From NCBI GenBank assembly GCA_001915545.1, contig MNQS01000180.1:1-23334 (forward strand): 23,334 nucleotides of DNA, given 5' to 3'. Every line of letters begins with the position of its first letter. Positions within the stretch are counted from its first letter, which is position 1. Origin of the DNA: Bacteroides sp. 43_108. Its GTDB lineage: Bacteria; Bacteroidota; Bacteroidia; Bacteroidales; Bacteroidaceae. The notes under the pieces are model-generated. The model did no database searches. It was not told the DNA's origin and worked only from the letters and a program-made list of their open reading frames with translations. Shown piece by piece: positions 1-6,873 of the stretch. The position numbers were made by a program, and so were the translations under genes.

Positions 1-83
1 AAAGACTGATGGCAGGGTGGGATGAGAATTTCATGGAGAAACTTATTCTGGAAACTATTAACTTTCTTAATATCGGAGATTGA
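1..83 (+). CDS. C-terminal end of an unidentified upstream gene
   Basis: An open frame enters from the left edge (first complete codon at position 3) and stops at TGA 81-83. It gives about 26 residues ending in ETINFLNIGD. The segment is too short to assign a family. The stop codon lies on the outer edge of the inverted repeat that begins near position 80, so the repeat may have supplied the last bases of this gene. It could also be a chance open frame. Confidence 0.4.
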   Translation, partial: RLMAGWDENFMEKLILETINFLNIGD

Positions 84-215
84 TGCGTTTTCTCTGAAAA
101 ATTGAGTTAAATTTACCTCGACACGTACGTGACGAGGTCTTAACACGTTCGTGCTGATGTCTCGTCACGTTCGTGTCGAGACCTTGACAGCAACGTGTCG
201 AGGTATTTTTGTATA
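80..215. repeat. Left copy of a ~135-bp inverted repeat with four 22-bp-period palindromic units
   Basis: This segment matches the reverse complement of 23093-23227 almost throughout; I see single-base differences and one small indel only. Inside it are four 24-bp near-palindromes starting at 115, 137, 159 and 181, so the period is exactly 22 bp and neighbours overlap by 2 bp. The core consensus is close to CTCGACACGTWCGTGTCGAG. Units 1 and 4, and 2 and 3, are also roughly reverse complements of each other, so the array as a whole can fold back. The outer flank (TTGATGCGTTTTCTC) and inner flank (GGTATTTTTGTATA) are unique sequence shared by both copies. The array resembles the short tandem bricks inside known Porphyromonas MITE-like elements, but I cannot confirm relationship. 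Confidence 0.9.
204..211 (+). promoter_or_regulatory. Possible TAnnTTTG -7 element at the inner edge of the repeat
   Basis: TATTTTTG fits the Bacteroidales -7 consensus TAnnTTTG and lies 47 bp before the HU-like ORF start at 259. A TTGACA at 184-189 is the only -33-like candidate, and its spacing (17 bp from TTG) is a little short. The same bases occur in the right-hand copy, where they point leftwards. This is a motif match only. Confidence 0.4.
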
Positions 216-258
216 AGCGTTTCGAAAGAAGTATAATAACAATATAACTAAAACGATT

Positions 259-855
259 ATGGCTATAAAATTTGACCTGTTTGAGAATCCGGTAAAGGAG
301 GGAGTCTCCGCGCCGAAGTTGCATGCAAAAGTGATTACCAAAGACGTGGTGACCACCCGTGAAATCCGTGAAGCGATACGCAGGAAATGTACCGTCTCTC
401 CAGCCGATGTGGCAGCTGTCATCACGGCCCTGAACGATGAACTCTATGAGAACCTGAGCAACGGATATGCGGTGCATCTGGAAGGAATCGGCTATTTCAG
501 TCTGAGCCTGAAGTGTGCGCCAGACATTAATCCGAAGTATATTAAGGATGACGATGTACAGGTGAGAAGCATCAAATTCACGCCCGACAAAGACTTGATT
601 GACCGCTTTCAGAGTGTGTATCTGGAGCGCAAGGTGGACGAGGCGCATCATTCTACTAAGTTGGACGAGGAGGAGGTGAAACAGAAATTAGCGGAGTATT
701 TCAAGACGCATTCTTTCCTGCAACGCCGCGACTTTGAACGACTCACTGGGTTTAATTCGTCGAAGTCTACGCGGGTGATTCGGGAGCTGGTGAAGGATGG
801 GGTGTTGAAGAATGCGGGGACGAAGTATCAGCCGGTGTATGTGGTGGGGAATTAA
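259..855 (+). CDS. HU-related DNA-binding protein with C-terminal winged-helix-like extension
   Basis: The 198-residue protein belongs to the long HU-related group of Bacteroidales (HU_rel / HU-CCDC81-like), about twice the length of normal HU (~90 residues). Residues about 28-125 fit the HU fold: an alpha-helical start (TTREIREAIRRKCTVSPADV), then a beta-rich section around HLEGIGYFSLSL and IKFTPDKDLIDRF. Residues about 132-198 form a separate helical segment with a winged-helix-like pattern (FLQRRDFERLTGFNSSKSTRVI, then a short wing ending PVYVV). The expected role is sequence- or structure-dependent DNA binding in the nucleoid. The gene lies directly downstream of the palindromic repeat array, which could drive it or be bound by it. 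The CoiA-like frame follows after 27 bp and may be cotranscribed. The ATG start is well supported because the family begins in the same way. Confidence 0.85.
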   Translation: MAIKFDLFENPVKEGVSAPKLHAKVITKDVVTTREIREAIRRKCTVSPADVAAVITALNDELYENLSNGYAVHLEGIGYFSLSLKCAPDINPKYIKDDDVQVRSIKFTPDKDLIDRFQSVYLERKVDEAHHSTKLDEEEVKQKLAEYFKTHSFLQRRDFERLTGFNSSKSTRVIRELVKDGVLKNAGTKYQPVYVVGN

Positions 856-882
856 ATAAAACTTAATAAACGAGCAATAACT

Positions 883-1944
883 ATGTATTATGAAGAAGTC
901 TTTTCTTGGGCCGAAAATGCCGAAGGAAAAATGGTACATGTAGATACTGTCCCTAATGGTAAACGTTGTGGATGTATTTGTCCAAATTGTCATGAGCAAT
1001 TAGTTGCGAGACAAGGGGATATGAATGCACATGGTTTTGCTCATTTAAGCCATGGTAGGGGAGCTAATCTTGAGATATGAGTGACATTACTTAAATTAGC
1101 AGAACAGATTATTGAAACACAGAAACGGATTCATGTGCCATCTTATTATGGAATTTATAAAGAAACAGACATAGAATTTGTTGATGTGAAAATAGATTTC
1201 CGTTTTGAACGTGAAGACAGACAGCCGGATGTGATTGCTACGACAAAAGAGAACCAGAAGTATCTTATTGTTTTTTGTTTTGATGATTATGTACGTCATA
1301 AGCAATCTTTTGATTTTCATAATCTCACGTGTCTTTCAGTAAACCTCACTAGACAGAATTTCAACTCATTAGAGAATTTTCTTTTAACCTCTTCTGAAGA
1401 TAAACATTGGATAAATAATGATGTATACTTCAAGGGAATAGAGGCAAAGTATAAAGATAAAGGAAAGTTGGTTAAACTTGTTTCGGATGATAAGTGTAAA
1501 GAGTGTAAAATCAGAAGTTCATGTTGTGCCGTGATGTCATTTGATTATGGATTTCGTACCCCATTGCTTATTAAAAATAATGGACAGCAATTTCGTCTCT
1601 GTAAGACTGAAAAATATAAGCAAGAATTGAAGGAGTATTGCAAACAGCAAGAAGAAGATAGATTATGTCGGGAAGCCAATCATAGAAGATGGGAAGAGAA
1701 ACTTTTGGCAAAAGAATACGAACAAGTAGAAAATGATAAATATAATTATTCAATTCAGCCAGTGCCTACTGACATAAATAATACTGATTCTGAGAAATCT
1801 TGTTTTGATTGTGAGATAAATCTGGCTTGGGCTTGTAAAGACGGCTGGGCTCATTGTGGTTGCCGTCCGGAACTGGGATCCCATGGCCGAATTAATCCAG
1901 AGTATGCAAAACAATGTCCTCGTTTTGTAAGAAAGAGACAATAA
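883..1944 (+). pseudogene. CoiA-like competence family gene split by an in-frame TGA
   Basis: Two open frames lie in the same reading frame, separated only by a TGA at 1078-1080. The first (883-1080, 65 residues) has the CoiA-type N-terminal zinc element CPNCHEQLVARQGDMNAHGFAHLSHG. The second (1081-1944, 287 residues from a GTG) continues with LLKLAEQIIETQKRIHVPSYYG, which in intact CoiA-like proteins follows that element directly. A PD-(D/E)XK-like core is plausible around FVDVKIDFRFEREDRQPDVI. The C-terminal half has cysteine clusters (CKECKIRSSCC and CFDCEINLAWACKDGWAHCGC) likely to bind metal. CoiA acts in handling incoming DNA during transformation in some bacteria; the role in Bacteroidales is unknown. 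The simplest reading is a nonsense mutation. Readthrough, or a restart at GTG 1081, cannot be excluded because the downstream frame has no other lesion. Confidence 0.75.
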
Positions 1945-1960
1945 TTATGCATATTAGATG

Positions 1961-2818
1961 CTATAGATGTAGGTTCAGTTGTAATCCTTCTTTATATCCA
2001 TTAGGATATAGAAAATCTTTTGTTTTTAATCTGAAAATAGGATTATAAGCATGAATTATTCGATGATGGTTAGGACAAAGGATAATAATATTATTAAAAT
2101 TATTATTGAGAGAAGTAATGAAAGGGTCTATGTGATGTGCGTCAATAACCTTTTTTTCATTTCCATATGGTATGGTTATAAGTTGGCCACATATCTGACA
2201 TCGATAAGCATATATTTTTTTTAGATTATCACATACATTTTTATTTAGTTTTCTAATTTTATTTATATGAGATTCTTGAATAATGTGCGCTGTGTTATCG
2301 TTAAGTAATAGGTTTTCAAAATCTGGTTCAGTCATAGAGTATTGTGCTATTTCATTTTTTAATTGATTAAATTCTGTTGCATAAACAGGAATAGCTTCCC
2401 ATACATTAGGATTTTCTGTCGTATAGAAGGCTATTGAACAACGTATTTCTTCTGGGATTTTTATATTGGGAGTTTTTATTCCTTGCGTTTTTAGTATATT
2501 GTTTTGTACAAGTTTGTAGTCTACATAATTGGTAATTTCTGAGAAGAGCATTCGTAATGCTTGAGAGAATTCATGTTGTGGACTATATCTTACTTGATAC
2601 ATTTCTGGGTGATTGGGATACTTTTCTCTGTTAAAATTTTGATTAATAACTTGTATGTCTGTGTATATCTTATGATTCAATATGATAGAAATTTTTCTAT
2701 TTTCCCCAATAGCCAGTTTCTTAAATTTTTCCATGAAATATTTTAGTAAGGAGGTACGTATTGTAAATCCTTGGTAGAGTAGACTTTTGTCAATGTCCTT
2801 TACATAAATCAAATCCAT
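1961..2818 (-). CDS. Stand-alone HNH endonuclease
   Basis: The 285-residue protein carries a C-terminal HNH nuclease domain at about residues 200-260. Its parts are a zinc-knuckle pair C207-x2-C210 (YRCQICGQ), the catalytic strand IDAHHIDPF with H228/H229, and LCPNHHRIIH with C248, H251 and H256. The N-terminal ~190 residues match nothing I recognise and may provide substrate specificity. HNH domains of this type cut DNA, usually as restriction or other defence nucleases. The gene is convergent with the CoiA-like frame (16-bp gap) and is visibly AT-rich, unlike the later housekeeping genes, which suggests horizontal acquisition. No partner methyltransferase is adjacent; the nearest is the fusion at 4592, on the opposite strand and beyond two other genes. 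Confidence 0.8.
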   Translation of the reverse strand: MDLIYVKDIDKSLLYQGFTIRTSLLKYFMEKFKKLAIGENRKISIILNHKIYTDIQVINQNFNREKYPNHPEMYQVRYSPQHEFSQALRMLFSEITNYVDYKLVQNNILKTQGIKTPNIKIPEEIRCSIAFYTTENPNVWEAIPVYATEFNQLKNEIAQYSMTEPDFENLLLNDNTAHIIQESHINKIRKLNKNVCDNLKKIYAYRCQICGQLITIPYGNEKKVIDAHHIDPFITSLNNNFNNIIILCPNHHRIIHAYNPIFRLKTKDFLYPNGYKEGLQLNLHL

Positions 2819-2893
2819 AGCTAATAATATTTATCTAAATTGTGTAGCTGGGAATCTTATATAGTAAAAATATAATTCTATTGTAATGTATGG

Positions 2894-2917
2894 TGAGACA
2901 ATAAAGTAGTTGTCTCA
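2894..2917. terminator. Hairpin overlapping the stop codon of the small exported protein gene
   Basis: An 8-bp perfect stem (TGAGACAA / TTGTCTCA) with an 8-base loop is followed by six T residues on the plus strand. It would end plus-strand transcripts best, yet both neighbouring genes are on the minus strand, where no U-tract follows the stem. It may limit antisense transcription or protect the 3' end of the minus-strand message. Confidence 0.4.
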
Positions 2918-3310
2918 TTTTTTCTTATAACTTTCTTTCGTCATTATCCCTTTGCCAGCTTCTTCTTGCGTTTCAGCTTCTTTATAGAAAATCCAGTGCT
3001 GTATCACATTACCAGCATACATAGAGGTATATGCCTGTTGAAAATTCCATCCTTTTTCAGACATATAATTTGCAGCGTCAACCATACTGTTGAAGTCTAT
3101 TTCTTTACCATTCTCGTCTACCAGTTGCTGCTTGCTTTTCAGTCCGCTCCAGACTGAATAGACGGGGCTTTCTCCAAAATCAAATACTATCTTAAGTCCA
3201 TTGGATAGGCCTTTCTCCATTCCTTTGATTTCACAGAAATATTTTCGTGCCTGAATTTGCATGGGAAGGAAACTTAAAATCCCGATACTGAAGATAACAA
3301 GTTTTTTCAT
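2915..3310 (-). CDS. Small exported protein of unknown function
   Basis: The 131-residue protein begins with a clear Sec signal peptide: two lysines, a hydrophobic core (LVIFSIGILSFLPM) and a likely cleavage site after QIQA near residue 21. There is no lipobox cysteine, so a periplasmic or secreted protein is expected. The mature part starts KYFCEIKGMEKGLSNG and includes an aromatic-rich segment (GWNFQQAY...HWIFY) and a basic, charged tail (SYKKK). I do not recognise a characterised family; similar small exported hypotheticals are common in Bacteroides. It is separated by about 95 bp from the HNH gene and is probably its own transcript. Confidence 0.7.
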   Translation of the reverse strand: MKKLVIFSIGILSFLPMQIQARKYFCEIKGMEKGLSNGLKIVFDFGESPVYSVWSGLKSKQQLVDENGKEIDFNSMVDAANYMSEKGWNFQQAYTSMYAGNVIQHWIFYKEAETQEEAGKGIMTKESYKKK

Positions 3311-3474
3311 GGTCGTTGGGAGATTATATTTATGTAGTGAAGGTAAGTATTATAACCTGAAGACACAAAAAATACGAGAACTTTATGTAGTATTATCAAA
3401 AAAATGATGGAAAATATCGGTTATATGGAGCTTTTCTGTAATTTTACTCAATACTAACTATCCCTTTAATGTCT

Positions 3475-3482
3475 TAACTTTG
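3475..3482 (+). promoter_or_regulatory. Probable -7 promoter element for the HNH / MTase-HIT genes
   Basis: TAACTTTG fits the TAnnTTTG consensus and lies 30 bp before the ATG at 3513, a normal distance for a short leader. No convincing -33 element is visible at the usual spacing. Confidence 0.5.
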
Positions 3483-3512
3483 GATGAATCTCTGCTAATA
3501 ATGTAACAAACC

Positions 3513-4586
3513 ATGCAAATACCGCAGTCACAAACACTTACCACCCGATGCCTTAGTCGGATATTTGATACCACTTCGGCCACTTATAAGTTCTTCTGGT
3601 TCTTGGCCATCTTGCAGATACATGCCTGTACGGAGAATTTACATATAAATGTATGGGATATTGTAATTCGTATGGTGGCCAATGCCTGGTATCCGATACA
3701 TTATTTCAGACTGTCATTTGGGAAAAACGATTCTTTGTTTGATATTGTCACCGAATTGCAGAAAGAGACACAGATACCGATTGATGCGAGTTACGAGGAG
3801 GTTATCGGACAGCTTCAGGCAAGGCTGAAAGATAAGCAAGTAAAGAGTAGACTGGGTAAGCTTACTACGTATGTGCCTTACTGTTTTCTGTATCCCTGGA
3901 TAAATGCGACAAATAACAGTCGTGAAGTTATGTGGCGTTCTCAAAGTTTTGAAAACGGATGTCTTTATTCCATCTATAAAGAGAAAGCGGATTTTTATAT
4001 CGAACTTAATCCAGTGTGGGATGAATATCTGCATACGCATTACAAGATTCTGATGGATTTCACTTATTGGAACCTGATGCAGTTTCTGCAAGCGAGGAAT
4101 CCCAATGTGCCGGCTATTTCCAGTAAACTAATCAGGCCGGAAAGCAGGAGTTCTCTGGCAAACCAGCATCGCTATTGGAATAAGGTGATACAGATAGGAG
4201 GGCCTGTACGCTGCATTTACACAGGCCATGAGTTGCATCCTTCTGATTATGAGTTGGATCATTTCATTCCTTGGAGTTTTGTTTCTCATGATTTGCTCTG
4301 GAATCTGATACCTGCTGATGGCTGTATCAATTCTTCCAAAAGTAATTATCTGCCGGATTTGGATATTTATCTGCCTAAATTAGCTAAATTGCAGCATCAT
4401 TCTTTGAAAGTCTCTATACAGGCGAATTATCAGCCAACTATTCTGGAAGATTTTCTGTCTTTAGGATATACTCCGAAAGAGTTTGTCCTGATGAATGAGG
4501 AAGAGTTTCTGGAGGTGTATAGGCGTACTTTCGGACCAATGCACCAAATAGCCTTGAACATGGGATTTGAAACCTGGAAATACTAA
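3513..4586 (+). CDS. HNH nuclease domain protein next to an MTase-HIT fusion
   Basis: The 357-residue protein has a helical N-terminal part beginning TTRCLSRIFDTTSATYKFFWF and an HNH domain at about residues 230-280. The nuclease core reads C234-IYTG, then YELDHFIPWSF with D249-H250, then N264 in LLWNLIP and N273/K276 in NSSKSN. This resembles the HNH_4-like (McrA/Cas9-type) arrangement rather than the zinc-knuckle type found at 1961. The expected activity is metal-dependent nicking or cutting of DNA. The stop is only 5 bp before the methyltransferase-HIT gene, so the two are almost certainly cotranscribed and probably act together. The N-terminal region may be a partner- or DNA-recognition domain; I know no characterised function for it. 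The role in modification-linked defence is inferred from the pairing. Confidence 0.8.
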   Translation: MQIPQSQTLTTRCLSRIFDTTSATYKFFWFLAILQIHACTENLHINVWDIVIRMVANAWYPIHYFRLSFGKNDSLFDIVTELQKETQIPIDASYEEVIGQLQARLKDKQVKSRLGKLTTYVPYCFLYPWINATNNSREVMWRSQSFENGCLYSIYKEKADFYIELNPVWDEYLHTHYKILMDFTYWNLMQFLQARNPNVPAISSKLIRPESRSSLANQHRYWNKVIQIGGPVRCIYTGHELHPSDYELDHFIPWSFVSHDLLWNLIPADGCINSSKSNYLPDLDIYLPKLAKLQHHSLKVSIQANYQPTILEDFLSLGYTPKEFVLMNEEEFLEVYRRTFGPMHQIALNMGFETWKY

Positions 4587-4591
4587 ATACT

Positions 4592-5500
4592 ATGGAACCT
4601 GAAAAGATAAACCATCCTTACCTCACCGCCATCAAGCGTACGAGTCTTTCTGTACCCACCCGTTACCTGCTTCAACATAATCTGCTGAAAGGACGTATTC
4701 TGGACTTTGGTTGCGGGTATGGCTTTGATACAGACGAGTTGAAACGTCAGGGGTATGACATCACGGGGTACGACTATTATTATCGTCCTGAGTATCCGGA
4801 CGGGAAGTTTGATACCATTCTGTGCAACTATGTGCTGAATGTACTGGAACCATACGCACAGGCGGAAGTGATGATGAATGTCACGAACCTTCTTGCTCCT
4901 ACGGGAACGGCCTTTTTTGCCGTGCGTCGTGACCTGACGGAAGAAGGATTCAGGTTGCATGCCATTCACCGCCAGTACACCTATCAGTGTAATGTGCGGC
5001 TGCCTTTCCAGAGTTTGGAACGTAATTCGAGCTATGAACTTTATCAGTATCAGCATTTCAATAAGTTGCCTCGGAAGGAAGGGGAGGTTTGTCCTTTCTG
5101 CCGTCTGTCGCGAAGAGTGGAAATTATTTGTGAGACGGCTACTTGTGTGGCGTTCTATGACGGTTATCCGGTATCGCCTGGTCATGCACTGATTATCCCC
5201 AAGCGGCATGTGGCTTCTTACTTCGACCTGACCAATCACGAACGGGAGGCTATGAATGTGGTGCTTCAGTACGTGAAGCAGAAGGTGGACGAGCGATACC
5301 ATCCGGACGGATATAATGTGGGCATTAATGTGAACGAAGCGGCGGGACAGTCGGTCTTTCACGTACATATGCACTTGATTCCGCGCTACAAGGGCGATGT
5401 GCCTAATCCGAAAGGTGGGGTAAGAGGTGTGATTCCGTCAAAACAGAGTTATGATGCCAACGAGGAGCTTTCTTCGCCTGCACAGTCGGAGAGTAAATAG
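4592..5500 (+). CDS. SAM-dependent methyltransferase fused to a HIT-family domain
   Basis: The 302-residue protein has two domains. Residues about 1-125 form a class I methyltransferase: motif I is ILDFGCGYGFDTDEL (36-50), followed by CNYVLNVLEP (78-87). The opening HPYLTAIKRTSLSVPTRYLL and this layout recall the putative methyltransferases associated with DNA phosphorothioation (Dnd) loci. Residues about 160-280 form a HIT domain: zinc-type CPFC (167-170), SPGHALIIPKRHVASYFDL, and the triad HVHMH (257-261) in a complete nucleotide-binding signature. HIT enzymes hydrolyse nucleotide phosphoanhydride or phosphoramide bonds, or remove adenylate groups. The methyltransferase part is short and lacks a clear target-recognition domain, so its substrate could be DNA, RNA or a nucleotide. 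The gene follows an HNH nuclease by 5 bp and precedes a DUF6236-like gene by 51 bp. No dnd genes are visible in the window. Confidence 0.85.
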   Translation: MEPEKINHPYLTAIKRTSLSVPTRYLLQHNLLKGRILDFGCGYGFDTDELKRQGYDITGYDYYYRPEYPDGKFDTILCNYVLNVLEPYAQAEVMMNVTNLLAPTGTAFFAVRRDLTEEGFRLHAIHRQYTYQCNVRLPFQSLERNSSYELYQYQHFNKLPRKEGEVCPFCRLSRRVEIICETATCVAFYDGYPVSPGHALIIPKRHVASYFDLTNHEREAMNVVLQYVKQKVDERYHPDGYNVGINVNEAAGQSVFHVHMHLIPRYKGDVPNPKGGVRGVIPSKQSYDANEELSSPAQSESK

Positions 5501-5551
5501 TTTGGGGATTTGCATATAATTCTCTAAATTCGCATAAATAGATTCTGAATC

Positions 5552-6496
5552 ATGAATATTTTATATTACCCTGAAATTAATATACCGAGAACAGAGTGGG
5601 CTATTCGTGCTTTTTTGTATTATGATGAGGTAGCGGCGATTGTTCCATATAAATATAATATGGAACCGAACTCTTATGAGCCTTTTATGCGGGAAGTTCT
5701 CGTCAATGAATTGGTTACACCTATTGATCCGATGATGAATTTACGGCATCAGGAGCAAATTCAGAAGTTTTTTCAGCAATATGTTACTTCGCATAGAAGA
5801 TGCTTAGAACAAAGAAAAGGCTTTTTTCATCGAACGAGGAATCTGAAAGGGGCTAAACTTCATGAAGGTAAATTTAGTCATTCTTTGTATTGTTTTTTAG
5901 AGGAATTAGGCTTAGCAAAATATGATAAGAATGGTTGGTATGATGTAGAGCCTCATACAGCCAATGATTTGATGTACTATTTGGCTTCTGTGTTGGCTAA
6001 TACTATGGATTATAGATTGTCTACAGACCAGATGTCATATTCATTTTCAACCACATACATTCATACCCCCGAATATGAAATTCGCCATCAGAACAACCGG
6101 AGAAATTGCATCTTGAAAGAATTAATACCTGTTCCTAGAGAGTATGATCTTAGAAAAATCAGGCATTTTAAGGAAACACATCGTGAACTTTTAAGGACAT
6201 TCAGGAACCATGTCGAGGAAATAGCTTTGGATGCCACAATCTTGCCTGAATCTGAACTGTTCTCTATAAAACTGGACCAGTTACGGCAAGAGAAGGAAGA
6301 GATTTCTGCAAGGATGAATGAATCTCATTTGGGTAATATTATATTGGGTAAAATTTGTGGGGTACTTTCTCCGATGTCGGGAGTATCCGCTTTATTGAAT
6401 GCGATATATAATGCATGTCATGTAGAGCGTCCGGATTATAATTGTCAAGGAATGAAATATATTGTTCTTGCTGAAAGAAATCTAATACGGAAATAA
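5552..6496 (+). CDS. DUF6236-like protein
   Basis: The 314-residue cytoplasmic protein begins MNILYYPEINIPRTEWAIRAFLYYDEVAAIVPY, which fits my memory of the DUF6236 family start. No signal peptide or membrane segment is evident. The C-terminal third contains a charged helical stretch (SIKLDQLRQEKEEISARM) that could form a coiled coil, then a small hydrophobic Gly/Ala/Ser segment (GKICGVLSPMSGVSALLNAIY). I see no catalytic motif. It starts 51 bp after the methyltransferase-HIT gene on the same strand, so it may be the third gene of that unit, though it is more AT-rich than its neighbour. The decayed Fic tail begins within about 60 bp of its stop. Confidence 0.65.
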   Translation: MNILYYPEINIPRTEWAIRAFLYYDEVAAIVPYKYNMEPNSYEPFMREVLVNELVTPIDPMMNLRHQEQIQKFFQQYVTSHRRCLEQRKGFFHRTRNLKGAKLHEGKFSHSLYCFLEELGLAKYDKNGWYDVEPHTANDLMYYLASVLANTMDYRLSTDQMSYSFSTTYIHTPEYEIRHQNNRRNCILKELIPVPREYDLRKIRHFKETHRELLRTFRNHVEEIALDATILPESELFSIKLDQLRQEKEEISARMNESHLGNIILGKICGVLSPMSGVSALLNAIYNACHVERPDYNCQGMKYIVLAERNLIRK

Positions 6497-6549
6497 TGCG
6501 TATATTTGAAGTTGGTATAGTGATGTTATTATTCCCTTGGAATAATATT

Positions 6550-6768
6550 TAAGACCGAATCTGTAATGCATTGGTGAGGGCGAATTACAAGAATGCACAG
6601 AAAGGGATTGATTATACACCTATATATTTGGAGCGCTTCTTCCGGAATCTGTTATTAGGAGACCAATAGGACTTGTGCAATCGTTATCTTCATATTGCTC
6701 CTCCCGCTGAATGGAAGAACCAACCTAACTTGGTAGAAACCTTGAAAACAGGACAAGTTACCCATTAG
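6550..6768 (+). pseudogene. Decayed C-terminal fragment of a Fic-family protein
   Basis: The frame around 6562-6768 reads CNALVRANYKNAQKGIDYTP, then LERFFRNLLLGDQ, a TAG at 6667-6669, then NRYLHIAPPAEWKNQPNLVE and a final TAG at 6766-6768. This is the typical tail of Bacteroidales Fic proteins (NALVRANY...LE.FF.NLLLG...L.NR.LHI). The Fic catalytic core (HxFx(D/E)GN(G/K)R) is absent upstream, where the sequence joins the end of the DUF6236-like gene region. The fragment is therefore a remnant with both a missing 5' part and an internal stop. Intact Fic enzymes add AMP or similar groups to target proteins. Confidence 0.75.
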
Positions 6769-6873
6769 ATAATTCGGAGCGCCGGATAAAATTTTTCTTC
6801 ATATCCCCCTATATGGCATATCTTCAGGTGCATATTTGCCATACATTATGAAAATCATTAAAAGAAAAAATGT

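Noticed and set aside
115..204. CRISPR array
   Set aside because: The units overlap by 2 bp and there are no unique spacers between them; the period is 22 bp, too short for repeat plus spacer.
67..651. 194-residue minus-strand frame
   Set aside because: It runs antisense across the clear HU-like gene and through the palindromic repeat, and its translation has no recognisable domain.
1081..1944. An independent gene starting at GTG 1081
   Set aside because: There is no ribosome-binding site or promoter, and the sequence continues the CoiA-like domain of the preceding frame in the same frame; it is treated as the second half of a split gene.
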